A stretch of DNA of 41,351 bases. Source: Bacteroidota bacterium. Lineage in GTDB: Bacteria; Bacteroidota; Bacteroidia; Bacteroidales; UBA932. The first letter of the stretch is position 1; every line of letters starts with the position of its first letter. A program made the position numbers and the translations under genes. Below are positions 1 to 8,861 of the stretch, piece by piece. The notes below the pieces were generated by a model, which searched no databases, had not been told where the DNA came from, and saw only the letters and a program-made list of their open reading frames with translations. The stretch is from positions 1-41,351 of the forward strand of contig JAKQLB010000042.1 of assembly GCA_029567375.1 (NCBI GenBank), read 5' to 3'.

Positions 1-1
1 T

Positions 2-340
2 GAAATCATCAACAATATGCCGGTGTCACAAAATGCATTTGACATAGCCCAGGAATCACTAATCAGTAATCTCCGTACAGCCCGCACAGTTAGGGATAAT
101 GTTCTATGGCAATATATCAGTGCGCAAAAACTTGGTCTGGATTATGACATCAATCGCGAAGTATTTGCAAAGGCACAGACTCTAACTCTCGATGATGTGG
201 TGAAGTACCAGCAGGAGAACATCAAAGACCGTTACTACACCATCTGCATTCTCGGCCGCTATGAAGATTTTGATATGAAGAGACTCTTGGAGTACGGTCC
301 CATACGGAAACTCGAACTCAAGGAGATTTTCGGATATTGA
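2..340 (+). CDS. M16 family zinc peptidase (insulinase-like), C-terminal end only
   Basis: The window opens inside this gene; the reading frame is open from base 2, so no start can be given. The visible 112 residues end in LEYGPIRKLELKEIFGY, a typical tail of Bacteroidales M16 peptidases, preceded by a helical stretch (LRTARTVRDNVLWQYISAQ) like the final domain of the family. M16 enzymes are HxxEH zinc metallopeptidases, usually periplasmic or outer-membrane associated in this phylum; the catalytic motif lies outside the window. The call rests on C-terminal family resemblance only. A separate promoter follows, so the next gene is probably transcribed independently. Confidence 0.8.
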   Translation, partial: EIINNMPVSQNAFDIAQESLISNLRTARTVRDNVLWQYISAQKLGLDYDINREVFAKAQTLTLDDVVKYQQENIKDRYYTICILGRYEDFDMKRLLEYGPIRKLELKEIFGY

Positions 341-349
341 TGCGGATTA

Positions 350-382
350 TTTGATTTATCCGATAAAAAGGTGTTATCTTTG
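350..382 (+). promoter_or_regulatory. Bacteroidetes-type promoter for the ferredoxin gene
   Basis: TTTG at 350-353 and TATCTTTG at 375-382 are separated by 21 bases. This matches the Bacteroidetes sigma-A pattern (-33 TTTG, -7 TAnnTTTG). The ferredoxin start codon lies 48 bases downstream of the -7 element. Confidence 0.75.
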
Positions 383-430
383 CGAACACAATTGAATATT
401 AAAACTATCAAATAACTAAAAAATTTAAAC

Positions 431-598
431 ATGGCTTACAAAATTACTGAAAACTGTGCAGCTTGCGGTTCTTGCATTGACGAATGTCCCGTAGGAGCTA
501 TCTCTGAGGGTGACATTTACAAGATTGATCCTAATTCATGCATCGATTGCGGTGCTTGTGCAGATGCTTGCCCCATGGGTGCTATCGAACAAGCATAA
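431..598 (+). CDS. Small 2[4Fe-4S] ferredoxin
   Basis: A 55-residue protein starting MAYKITENCAACGSC and ending GAIEQA. It has two classic CxxCxxCxxxCP cluster motifs: C9, C12, C15, C19 and C38, C41, C44, C48, each followed by P-x-GAI. It is therefore a clostridial-type low-potential ferredoxin that carries two 4Fe-4S clusters and serves as a soluble electron carrier. There is no other domain. It has its own promoter upstream (350-382) and a strong terminator downstream, so it appears monocistronic. The redox partner cannot be deduced from neighbours. Confidence 0.95.
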   Translation: MAYKITENCAACGSCIDECPVGAISEGDIYKIDPNSCIDCGACADACPMGAIEQA

Positions 599-616
599 TT
601 CGTAGCAACAATTATA

Positions 617-654
617 CAACAAAGGGCGCCCGTAGGTGCCCTTTGTTGATTTTT
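617..654 (+). terminator. Rho-independent terminator after the ferredoxin
   Basis: An 11-bp perfect stem (617-627 with 638-648; arm CAACAAAGGGC) continues as a short GC-rich inner stem around loop CGTA (631-634) and is followed by a T run at 650-654. It sits 18 bases after the ferredoxin stop codon. Confidence 0.85.
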
Positions 655-715
655 AGACAGAAGTATCGAGTTCCTAGTAAGTGTTTTGTAGTTGTTGCAG
701 ATAGATTGTGACTCT

Positions 716-1951
716 TTACTTCATCTCAAAATATTCGTAATATTTCTCCACGATTTGTGTGCTCCATTTATCGTGGAGTTTTTTCATCTGACGGTGATTT
801 AAGGCCCCTTCGCTGCGCCATGTCTCAATTGCTCGGTTATACTCTTTGAAAAGTTCCTTCTCAATCTGCTGAACCAGTTGCATATAGCCGTCGCCCCGGG
901 GATTCCACAAAAGCTCCCAGTTGAAGTATCGCGTCTTGCGTGACTTTTCAATCTCGTGTGAATAGGCCTTTTCCTTCATCATATACCCCATATTGCCAAG
1001 TGTCGAACGTCCTTCTTCATTTTGCGAAAGGATATTTGGAATGCCCTCTTCCCCGCCGCATACCCATACCGGCATCGCAACTGTGGTAGGAGGATAACTC
1101 ACTACAGTCCACATTGTAGTAAGTTCTACCGGCTCACCTTCCTTGACACCCTGTATAACAACGCTGCTGACAGTAGTGTATCTGGCTATGAAATCCTGCT
1201 CCACAAACCATCCGGTAGTTTTAGGTCTGTTGAAATCTCCACTCTTGAGATTGACGCCAATCAGAGGATTTTCAAAAGATCTGGAGAGTTCGTTGAAAAT
1301 AAACTCGGGAGTAATCGCATTGTGCATCACACCCGCCTTGACTACTTCGTCTGCATGCATGTATCTCACATAACCTACACCTCTCTCCGTATCGCCCGCA
1401 AATGAGAAGTTACTCCTTACAATGTAACCCAAAGGTGCCGTAGCGGGATCATTGACATCAAACCTGACAAATTCATCATTGTTGACCTCATAGTAATAAG
1501 CGTTGCCTTTTGCATCTATCACGCCGAGGTTGGCTGCGATCAGCCAGGGCTTGTCGAGTGAATTGAGAAGGGTTTCGAACTCTGCCGCATCAGCACAATT
1601 TCCCAGGGCAAGTTTCATTATGTAGCCGTTATTGTCGGCATTCTCCTCTTTCTCTGTAGGTTCGATGTTGTATGACATCGTATTCATTATGGCAAATCCC
1701 GCCTCGTTGACTCCCATCCATACCGATTTTGGATTGGGATTATCGGTCTGAGCGATAGCAGAAAAGGCATATTTGTCACCATGGAAATATCTCACCAGAT
1801 TTTGGGCGGCACCCGTATCACGATGTTTCCACAAAAGAGGCCTTCCGTCAGGGGTGACCCTACCTGAAATGATGGCACTGGTGCAGGCAAAGATATCTGA
1901 CGATACTGCCATCATAAGGCAGCAGAGAGCAGTTACAATTAATTTTTTCAT
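716..1951 (-). CDS. Secreted C45-family Ntn hydrolase (linear amide C-N hydrolase / acyltransferase-like)
   Basis: A 411-residue protein with an N-terminal signal peptide (MKKLIVTALCCLMM..., cleavage expected after A22). Cleavage would expose C23 of FACTSAIISG as an N-terminal nucleophile, as in Ntn hydrolases of the C45 / acyl-CoA:6-APA acyltransferase type. The following LLWKHRDT and GVNEAGFAIMNT segments fit this family. Known relatives cleave non-peptide amide bonds such as N-acyl amino acids; the substrate here is unknown. The likely location is the periplasm. It stands alone, between the ferredoxin terminator and the divergent secA. An uncharacterised C45/C69-like peptidase is the main alternative name. 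Confidence 0.8.
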   Translation of the reverse strand: MKKLIVTALCCLMMAVSSDIFACTSAIISGRVTPDGRPLLWKHRDTGAAQNLVRYFHGDKYAFSAIAQTDNPNPKSVWMGVNEAGFAIMNTMSYNIEPTEKEENADNNGYIMKLALGNCADAAEFETLLNSLDKPWLIAANLGVIDAKGNAYYYEVNNDEFVRFDVNDPATAPLGYIVRSNFSFAGDTERGVGYVRYMHADEVVKAGVMHNAITPEFIFNELSRSFENPLIGVNLKSGDFNRPKTTGWFVEQDFIARYTTVSSVVIQGVKEGEPVELTTMWTVVSYPPTTVAMPVWVCGGEEGIPNILSQNEEGRSTLGNMGYMMKEKAYSHEIEKSRKTRYFNWELLWNPRGDGYMQLVQQIEKELFKEYNRAIETWRSEGALNHRQMKKLHDKWSTQIVEKYYEYFEMK

Positions 1952-2072
1952 ATTTGATAGTTATTGTATGGTTGATTACTCTATTATTTGTTGTGTATAG
2001 CAAGGAATTTGTTCAAATTGTCTTCAAACCTTAAAGTTGCGAAAATAAAGCGAGATATTGGTATTTTATTAG

Positions 2073-2080
2073 TAAATTTG
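2073..2080 (+). promoter_or_regulatory. Probable -7 element of the secA promoter
   Basis: TAAATTTG matches TAnnTTTG and ends 22 bases before the secA start. I do not see a well-spaced TTTG at -33, so this is a partial match. Confidence 0.5.
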
Positions 2081-2102
2081 CAAGATAAATCTTACATGGA
2101 AT

Positions 2103-5100
2103 ATGGGAATTTCATCTATAATAAGAAAGCTGTTCGGAACGAAATCAGACAGAGATCTGAAACAGCTCAAACCTATACTTAACAACATACATAACGCATA
2201 CAGCCGTATCGACGCTCTATCCGATGATGACCTCAGGAGCGAATCCGCTGCAATAAGGACCAAAGTTTTGGATTATGTGGCAGAAGATGAGGCCAGAGTG
2301 GTCTCCATCAGAGAGCAGCTCGAAGATGTGGAGATAGCCGTTTCGGAGAAAGAGAAACTCGCTACCGAACTTGACGCACTTATAAAAGAAATAGACAAAA
2401 AGCTCGAAGAGGTACTCAACCAGGTACTCCCCGAAACTTTTGCAATAGTAAAATCCACAGCGAGGCGCTTTAAGGAAAATCCCGTCATAAGGGTCAAAGC
2501 CACACAGTTTGACCGTGACCTGAGCGCCACTCACGATTTTGTCACCATCAAGGGCGACTTTGCCGAATGGAAAAATTCCTGGATGGCAGGCGGCAATATG
2601 ATTACCTGGGATATGGTGCACTATGACGTTCAGCTGTATGGCGGTGCAGTGCTCCACTCGGGCAAAATTGCTGAAATGGCTACCGGTGAGGGTAAAACAC
2701 TTGTGGCTACACTTCCGGTATTCCTCAATGCTCTCACGGGTAAGGGTGTCCATGTGGTTACGGTCAACGATTACCTCTCCAAACGTGACTCCGAATGGAT
2801 GGGCCCGCTCTATATGTTCCACGGGTTGAGTGTCGATTGCATCGATAAACACCAACCCAATTCCGATGCCAGAAAACGCGCCTATGCTGCCGACATAACA
2901 TTCGGTACCAACAACGAATACGGTTTTGACTACCTCAGGGACAATATGGCCCTCAATCCGGAGGACCTCGTACAGCGCAAACACCATTTTGCAATCGTCG
3001 ATGAGGTGGACTCGGTTCTCATCGATGACGCACGTACTCCGCTGATTATTTCAGGTCCGGTGCAGCGTAGCGGCGACGAAACCTTCATAGAATACAAACC
3101 CTATGTGCAGCGTCTCTACAATGAACAACGTACACTTGTCAACCAAACCCTGAACGAAGCCAAGAAACTTATTGCCGCAGGCGAAATCAAGGACAAGGGA
3201 GAAATACTGCTCCTCAGAGCACACAAGGGGCTTCCAAAATATGCACCTCTCATCAAGTACCTCAGCGAACCGGGTATCAAACAGATATTGCAAGACGTAC
3301 AGAGCAAGATCATAAAGGCTGCCTTCACTGAAAAGGATATTGAGCAGAGAATTATTACCAATGAGTTGTTTTTCGTCATAGATGAACACCAGAGGAGCGT
3401 TGAACTTACCGATAAGGGTAACGAAGTGCTTGCCAAAGCTGTAGGTGACGCTGACTTCTTCCTGATGCCCAAACTTGGAGACGAGGTTTCCAAAATAGAC
3501 CATATGGAGATTTCTCCAGAGGAGAAAAGGCAGAAAAAGGACGAGCTTTATTCCAACTACTCCCTCAAAGCAGAGAGGATGCACACCGTTGACCAGCTCT
3601 TGAAGGCATACTCGATGTTTGAGAAGGATGTGGACTATGTGGTAATTGACAATAAGGTAAAAATTGTGGATGAAAGTACCGGCCGTATAATGGAAGGACG
3701 CCGCTGGAGCGACGGTCTCCATCAGGCTGTAGAGGCCAAGGAAAATGTAAAAGTCGAGGCAGCCACTCAGACTTTCGCCACCATCACCCTTCAAAATTAC
3801 TTCAGGATGTATCATAAACTCTCCGGAATGACAGGTACGGCGGAAACTGAGGCAGGCGAGTTCTGGAGTATCTATAAGCTCGACGTAGTGGTTATACCTA
3901 CCAACCGCCCCATTATCAGAGATGACCAGGATGACTTGATATACAAGACCAAGAAAGCAAAATACAACGCGGTTATAGCCCATATCAGCCAACTTGTAAA
4001 AGCAAAACGTCCGGTTCTTGTGGGTACTACTTCAGTAGAAATATCCGAGTATCTGAGTCGTCTGCTGAAGTTACACGGCATTGATCACCAAGTGCTCAAT
4101 GCCAAGCAGCATGCACGCGAGGCCGAGGTTGTCCTACATGCGGGCAAGCCGGGCACCGTTACCATTGCCACGAACATGGCGGGACGTGGTACCGACATCA
4201 AGATCTCCGACGAAGTAAAAGAGGCAGGAGGTCTTGCAATTATTGGTACGGAGCGTCATGACAGCCGCCGCGTTGACCGTCAGCTCAGAGGACGTGCCGG
4301 ACGTCAGGGAGACCCCGGAAGTTCTATTTTCTATGTATCGCTTGAGGATGACCTGATGCGTATCTTCGGATCCGACAGGATTTCCAAGGTGGTCGATTCG
4401 ATGGGTATGCAGGAAGACGAGGCTCTTCAGGCTTCAATGCTCTCCAATGCCATAGAGCGCGCTCAAAAGAAAGTGGAGGAGAATAACTTCGGTACACGAA
4501 AGAGGCTCGTGGACTATGATGACGTCATGAACTCCCAAAGGGAGGTTGTATATACCAAGAGACGCAGTGCTCTCACCGGTGAACGTATCGATGTGGATGT
4601 ACTCAATATGACCACGGACTATTGTGAAATGTTCGTTGACTCCAACCGCCATCTCACTTACGACCTCTTCTGCGAAGAATTGATGAAGGTGCTTTCCATC
4701 GTTCCCGATTTTGACGAAGCCTCTTATGAGCGTTTCAATAAAGCGCAGCTTACAGAACAGCTCCAACAAAGTGTTTCCAATGTTATGCAACGCAGGTTTG
4801 ATATCCTTATTGAGCAGACATGGCCTGTAATCAGCCACGTATATGACACCAAGAGGATGTTTTACCAGAATATCCAGATCCCCGTCTCAGACGGCAAGAT
4901 GGTCTATGGTATCCTCGTAGATCTGAGGAAGGCCTATGAGAGTAAGGGAAAGGAGTTGATCCGTGCCGTGCAAAAAACCATCACACTAAGGGTTATTGAC
5001 GAGTACTGGAAAAACCATCTCAGAGATATGGACGACCTCAAGCAAGCGGTGCAACATGCCGCCTATGAGCAAAAGGACCCGATACTTGTCTATAAGGGAG

Positions 5101-5396
5101 AGAGTTTTGAACTCTTTATCAAGGTACTCGAGGGCATTAGCAAAGATGTTCTTGCTTTCCTTCTCCGTTCATTCCTATTCCTGAGGACTGATCAACAGCC
5201 ACAGGAGGTTGCAACTGAGGGTCACACCAAAAAAACCGATCTGAGTGGAATGAGAGAGAGCCGCCCCGATCTGCTTACCAGTAGCTCGGAGCCCAGATCC
5301 AACGCTCCGGTCAGGGCGGAGAAAAAGGTAGGCCGCAACGACCCTTGTCCCTGCGGTAGCGGGAAAAAATACAAGAATTGTCACGGAAGAAACTAA
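2103..5396 (+). CDS. secA: Protein translocase ATPase SecA
   Basis: A 1097-residue protein. SecA is the ATPase motor that drives preproteins through SecYEG. Visible features are the N-terminus MGISSIIRKLFGTKSDRDLK, a lysine/glutamate-rich coiled-coil insertion at about residues 60-115 typical of Bacteroidetes, Walker A in MATGEGKT (about 192-199), the Walker B/DEAD-like DEVD at 300-303, helicase motifs MAGRGTDIK and QLRGRAGRQGDPGSS, and a C-terminal zinc-binding SEC-C motif with C1082, C1084, C1093 and H1094. The length agrees with Bacteroidetes homologues rather than the 901 residues of E. coli. lpdA follows after 23 bases, so the two are probably cotranscribed. Confidence 0.99.
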   Translation: MGISSIIRKLFGTKSDRDLKQLKPILNNIHNAYSRIDALSDDDLRSESAAIRTKVLDYVAEDEARVVSIREQLEDVEIAVSEKEKLATELDALIKEIDKKLEEVLNQVLPETFAIVKSTARRFKENPVIRVKATQFDRDLSATHDFVTIKGDFAEWKNSWMAGGNMITWDMVHYDVQLYGGAVLHSGKIAEMATGEGKTLVATLPVFLNALTGKGVHVVTVNDYLSKRDSEWMGPLYMFHGLSVDCIDKHQPNSDARKRAYAADITFGTNNEYGFDYLRDNMALNPEDLVQRKHHFAIVDEVDSVLIDDARTPLIISGPVQRSGDETFIEYKPYVQRLYNEQRTLVNQTLNEAKKLIAAGEIKDKGEILLLRAHKGLPKYAPLIKYLSEPGIKQILQDVQSKIIKAAFTEKDIEQRIITNELFFVIDEHQRSVELTDKGNEVLAKAVGDADFFLMPKLGDEVSKIDHMEISPEEKRQKKDELYSNYSLKAERMHTVDQLLKAYSMFEKDVDYVVIDNKVKIVDESTGRIMEGRRWSDGLHQAVEAKENVKVEAATQTFATITLQNYFRMYHKLSGMTGTAETEAGEFWSIYKLDVVVIPTNRPIIRDDQDDLIYKTKKAKYNAVIAHISQLVKAKRPVLVGTTSVEISEYLSRLLKLHGIDHQVLNAKQHAREAEVVLHAGKPGTVTIATNMAGRGTDIKISDEVKEAGGLAIIGTERHDSRRVDRQLRGRAGRQGDPGSSIFYVSLEDDLMRIFGSDRISKVVDSMGMQEDEALQASMLSNAIERAQKKVEENNFGTRKRLVDYDDVMNSQREVVYTKRRSALTGERIDVDVLNMTTDYCEMFVDSNRHLTYDLFCEELMKVLSIVPDFDEASYERFNKAQLTEQLQQSVSNVMQRRFDILIEQTWPVISHVYDTKRMFYQNIQIPVSDGKMVYGILVDLRKAYESKGKELIRAVQKTITLRVIDEYWKNHLRDMDDLKQAVQHAAYEQKDPILVYKGESFELFIKVLEGISKDVLAFLLRSFLFLRTDQQPQEVATEGHTKKTDLSGMRESRPDLLTSSSEPRSNAPVRAEKKVGRNDPCPCGSGKKYKNCHGRN

Positions 5397-5419
5397 CAGG
5401 AAATTATAATCAAAAGAAT

Positions 5420-6811
5420 ATGGAAAAATTCGATATCATAGTAATCGGCTCAGGCCCGGGAGGGTATGTTGCTGCAATCCGTGCTTCCCAGCTGGGGTTC
5501 AACACGGCAGTAGTAGAGATGAATGAACTCGGCGGAGTCTGCCTCAACTGGGGATGTATCCCTACAAAAGCCCTTCTAAAGAGTGTTCAGGCTTATGGTT
5601 ATGCACAGAATTGTAACGAATATGGTTTTTCGGCATCAGATGTCACTGCAGATCTGGACGCAATAGTTTCAAGGAGCAGGAGCATTTCTGACACGATGAA
5701 CAAAGGTATCGCTTACCTTTTCAAGAAAAACAAGATAACTCTGATTCAGGGAGTTGGCACTCTCCTTCCGGGCAAACAGGTGCAGGTGACTGCAGATGAT
5801 GACAGTACCGCCGTTTACAAGGCAGACCACATCATCATTGCCACCGGTGCCAGGGCTGCCTCCCTCCCCTTTGCACCAATCGACGGTAATAGGATTATTT
5901 CTTACCGACAGGCTCTTATGCCATACAAGATTCCCAAGAGCATGGCTATCATTGGATCAGGTGCCATCGGTAGCGAATTTGCATTCTTTTACAGAGCCCT
6001 TGGAGTAGAGGTGACTCTCATAGAGTACCTTGACAGAGTTCTCCCTATTGAGGATGATGATGTATGTGCACAGATCAGCCGTTCATTTCGTAAAATGGGT
6101 ATGAAGGTAATGGTATCATCTCAGGTAAAAAGCGTTGATACCACCGGGGAGTTATCCCGTCTTACCGTACTTACAAAGAAAGGCGAAGAGATTGTCGAGG
6201 CTGAATTGGTGCTTTCCGCTGTGGGAGTGGTTCCCAACACCGAAATATTGGGACTTGAGTCTGTGGGTATCGAGACCGTCAAGGGTAAAATAACGGTTGA
6301 CCAATACTACAAGACTGCAGCTGAAGGTATTTATGCCATTGGAGATGTAATCCCCACCCAGGCCCTTGCACACGTTGCCTCAGCTGAGGGCATCTGCTGC
6401 GTGGAGGCTATAGCGGGACTCAATCCGCAGCCCATTGATTACTCGCTCATCCCCGGCTGCACATATATTTCACCTGAGGTAGCTTCAGTAGGTATGACAG
6501 AGAGAGCGGCCAAAGAGAAGGGCATTGCATACAAAGTTGGCAAGTTTCCATTCACTGCCTCAGGTAAGGCTACCGCAGCGGGCGAAAGGGATGGATTTAC
6601 GAAACTGGTAGTGGATGAAACAACAGACCGCGTACTCGGAGTCCATATCGTAGGAGCCAACGCATCGGAAATGATTGGCGGGATGGTGCTGGCCTGCAGA
6701 CTTGGTGCCACTGCATCCTCAATTATGAAGACGATTTTCCCTCACCCCACAATGAGCGAAGCAATCATGGAGGCCGCAGCAGCAGTACACTCCGAGGCAG
6801 TACACATATAG
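5420..6811 (+). CDS. lpdA: Dihydrolipoyl dehydrogenase (E3)
   Basis: A 463-residue flavoprotein that reoxidises dihydrolipoamide in 2-oxoacid dehydrogenase complexes or the glycine cleavage system. The FAD-binding motif is GSGPGG (10-15); the redox-active disulfide is GGVCLNWGCIP with C41 and C46; an NAD-binding GSGAIGSEFA follows; the C-terminal FPHPTMSE supplies the catalytic His/Glu pair. I chose the ATG at 5420 (MEKFDIIVIG), where family homology begins, and not an in-frame TTG at 5378 that lies inside the end of secA. No E1 or E2 genes are nearby, so E3 here is probably shared by several complexes. Confidence 0.96.
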   Translation: MEKFDIIVIGSGPGGYVAAIRASQLGFNTAVVEMNELGGVCLNWGCIPTKALLKSVQAYGYAQNCNEYGFSASDVTADLDAIVSRSRSISDTMNKGIAYLFKKNKITLIQGVGTLLPGKQVQVTADDDSTAVYKADHIIIATGARAASLPFAPIDGNRIISYRQALMPYKIPKSMAIIGSGAIGSEFAFFYRALGVEVTLIEYLDRVLPIEDDDVCAQISRSFRKMGMKVMVSSQVKSVDTTGELSRLTVLTKKGEEIVEAELVLSAVGVVPNTEILGLESVGIETVKGKITVDQYYKTAAEGIYAIGDVIPTQALAHVASAEGICCVEAIAGLNPQPIDYSLIPGCTYISPEVASVGMTERAAKEKGIAYKVGKFPFTASGKATAAGERDGFTKLVVDETTDRVLGVHIVGANASEMIGGMVLACRLGATASSIMKTIFPHPTMSEAIMEAAAAVHSEAVHI

Positions 6812-6836
6812 ATCACCAAACCTTAACTTTCGGATT

Positions 6837-7274
6837 ATGGCAGAAAAAAACTCATCCCAACTGGCACACGCCCATGAGATAACCCGAATACCGGTGGGCA
6901 CCGAAATCCGTGCGGCATTCCTCTTTTCAGAGAAAGATGTAAGGATTGACGGCACCTTTACCGGAGATATCATCACTTCAGGAAAATTGATTATAGGCGA
7001 AACAGGATATCTATGCGGCAATATTTGTTGCAAAAATGCCGATATCTATGGCCGTATTGATGGTGATGTGATAATCGGTGACACTCTGATGCTACAGAGC
7101 ACCTGCATTTTCAAGGGACTCCTTCAAGCTCACAAGTTAAGTGTAGAGAGCGGCGCCCGTTTCAACGGTACCTGTAAAATTATCACACAAGAGGAGTACA
7201 AAAAAATGGAGGAAGAGTTCAGGGGCACTTCTCCGGAGACCGAGGATACCCAAAAAAGCGACTCCAAAAAATAG
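6837..7274 (+). CDS. Bactofilin (polymer-forming cytoskeletal protein)
   Basis: A 145-residue protein. Residues of about 20-115 form the glycine-rich repeated pattern of the bactofilin beta-helix (RIDGTFTGDIITSGKLIIG, then CKNADIYGRIDGDVIIG). It has polar N- and C-terminal tails, the latter rich in E, K and T. Bactofilins self-assemble into filaments at the inner membrane and act in cell shape and envelope organisation. The gene follows lpdA by 25 bases and ends 4 bases before a convergent glycosyltransferase gene. I see no terminator between them. Confidence 0.93.
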   Translation: MAEKNSSQLAHAHEITRIPVGTEIRAAFLFSEKDVRIDGTFTGDIITSGKLIIGETGYLCGNICCKNADIYGRIDGDVIIGDTLMLQSTCIFKGLLQAHKLSVESGARFNGTCKIITQEEYKKMEEEFRGTSPETEDTQKSDSKK

Positions 7275-7278
7275 ATTA

Positions 7279-8229
7279 TCAGATTTCCTTACGGATATTG
7301 TATTTATTCCTCTCCTGGCTATTTCTGGAAATAAGCTCGCCAAGGAATCCGGTAAGGAAAAGCATCACGCCGACTATGGCCATCAACAGTGCCAGATAAA
7401 ATAGAGGCTGATCCGTAACGGGACGGAATATACTGCCATGTGCCTGTGCGATGAGTTTGGCCACAATCAACCAAATTGCGATCACAATACCTATGACAAA
7501 AGTCAGTATACCGATGCTCCCAAAAAAGTGCATCGGTTTTTTGCCAAATACCTGAAGGAACCAGACGGAAAGCAGGTCGAGGAAACCATTTATGAAGCGG
7601 TTAAGGCCAAATTTGCTCTTGCCATATTTACGGGCCTGATGCTGCACTACCTTTTCACCTATATTACCGAAACCGGCCCGTTTAGCCAGATAGGGAATAA
7701 AACGGTGCATCTCTCCATACACCTCAATACTCTTGACAACTTCTTTGCGATAAGCCTTAAGGCCGCAATTCATGTCGTGGAGTTTGATACCTGTCACCTT
7801 GCGGGCCGTAGCATTATATATTTTTGAAGGAATATTCTTTGTAAAAGTACCATCATAGCGTTTTTTCTTCCAGCCGGAAACGAGATCATACCCCTCTTCC
7901 CTGATCATCCTGATCATTTCCGGAATTTCCTCAGGGCTATCCTGAAGGTCTGCATCCATAGTGACCACTATATCACCTCTTGCAGCTTCAAATCCGGTAT
8001 AAAGCGCTGCTGACTTACCGTAGTTACGACGGAATGAGATGCCTCTTACCCCGGGGTGACTCTTCTTGAGTTCCTCAATAACCTGCCAGGAGTTATCGGT
8101 ACTGCCATCATCAACCATGATGATTTCATATTTCAATTGCTCGGAAGCCAGGGCTCTGCCAATCCAAGATACAAGTTCGGGTAGGGATTCGGCTTCATTG
8201 AAAAGTGATATAACGATAGAAAGGTCCAT
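7279..8229 (-). CDS. Glycosyltransferase family 2, polyprenyl-phosphate type, with two C-terminal membrane helices
   Basis: A 316-residue GT2 enzyme. The N-terminal GT-A fold shows SIVISLFNEAESL, VDDGSTD and the metal-binding DADLQD. The segment LHDMNCGLKAYRKEV is typical of ArnC/GtrB/DPM1-like enzymes that move a sugar from a nucleotide donor to undecaprenyl phosphate. Two C-terminal transmembrane segments (about 235-262 and 278-300) anchor it. It lies 3 bases after a DUF4199 membrane protein, so the two are probably one operon. The sugar cannot be inferred. Confidence 0.92.
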   Translation of the reverse strand: MDLSIVISLFNEAESLPELVSWIGRALASEQLKYEIIMVDDGSTDNSWQVIEELKKSHPGVRGISFRRNYGKSAALYTGFEAARGDIVVTMDADLQDSPEEIPEMIRMIREEGYDLVSGWKKKRYDGTFTKNIPSKIYNATARKVTGIKLHDMNCGLKAYRKEVVKSIEVYGEMHRFIPYLAKRAGFGNIGEKVVQHQARKYGKSKFGLNRFINGFLDLLSVWFLQVFGKKPMHFFGSIGILTFVIGIVIAIWLIVAKLIAQAHGSIFRPVTDQPLFYLALLMAIVGVMLFLTGFLGELISRNSQERNKYNIRKEI

Positions 8230-8232
8230 ATC

Positions 8233-8757
8233 TCAAATTGTATTGTCGTCGTCGGTAAAAATATTCTTGGGAGTAATGGAACGCGCAATTATTGCAGAAA
8301 TGATCAGACCTAATATGAAATTCCAGAAAAAGGTAGCTATGCAAGAGTACCTTGCAAAATTATCCTCCAACTTGAGCATCATATCTGTCATATTGCCCGG
8401 AAGCGATGCAAATTCAGGTGCGGAGTAAAACGCCTCAAACATTTCCGTCACCATTTCCGGAAAAAGGAAGGTGTACATAAAAAAGGTGTATACTGCACAG
8501 ATAAGTGAAGAAAAGAGACATATTCTCACTCCCTGTCTGAAAACGGGACTCTGCGACTCAGCCTTCAGAAATTTTTTCATAAAAAAATAGAGCAGCCATA
8601 TGGAGCCGACAAACTTCACCAGCCAGAAAAGAAACTTTAGTGCAGCATTCTCGAAAAGAGCGTTGAACGAAATTAAAACCACCGTAACCAGAGCAAGGAA
8701 GAGTCCGTCACGGGCCGCTTCGCTCCAATGTGAAATAGTCGTTGATTTGGGTGCCAT
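8233..8757 (-). CDS. DUF4199 family integral membrane protein
   Basis: A 174-residue protein with four hydrophobic segments (about 17-35, 40-60, 75-97 and 140-160) and a short charged C-terminus. Topology, size and position just upstream of a GT2 gene match the Bacteroidetes DUF4199 family. The function is unknown; the constant partnership suggests a role alongside polyprenyl-phosphate glycosylation, but that is inference. It is expressed divergently from thrS. Confidence 0.8.
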   Translation of the reverse strand: MAPKSTTISHWSEAARDGLFLALVTVVLISFNALFENAALKFLFWLVKFVGSIWLLYFFMKKFLKAESQSPVFRQGVRICLFSSLICAVYTFFMYTFLFPEMVTEMFEAFYSAPEFASLPGNMTDMMLKLEDNFARYSCIATFFWNFILGLIISAIIARSITPKNIFTDDDNTI

Positions 8758-8793
8758 GTCTCTGTTATTCAGTATAAATTATTGCTATTAAGG

Positions 8794-8825
8794 TTGCAAA
8801 GATACGAAATAAAATCTTACCTTTG
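8794..8825 (+). promoter_or_regulatory. thrS promoter
   Basis: TTG at 8794-8796 and TACCTTTG at 8818-8825 are separated by 21 bases, a good Bacteroidetes promoter. The thrS start is 36 bases downstream of the -7 element. Confidence 0.75.
8797..8804 (-). promoter_or_regulatory. Probable -7 element of the DUF4199-glycosyltransferase operon
   Basis: CAAAGATA on the + strand reads TATCTTTG on the - strand, a TAnnTTTG match 39 bases upstream of the DUF4199 start. It lies directly next to the thrS -33 element, so the divergent promoters overlap. Confidence 0.55.
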
Positions 8826-8861
8826 CGGGTTGAAACAGAAAATTGAACAATAACACATATC

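Noticed and set aside
2217-3992. Long antisense reading frames of 256 and 313 residues inside secA
   Set aside because: They lie opposite an unmistakable secA gene and show no recognisable domain; they are codon-bias shadows.
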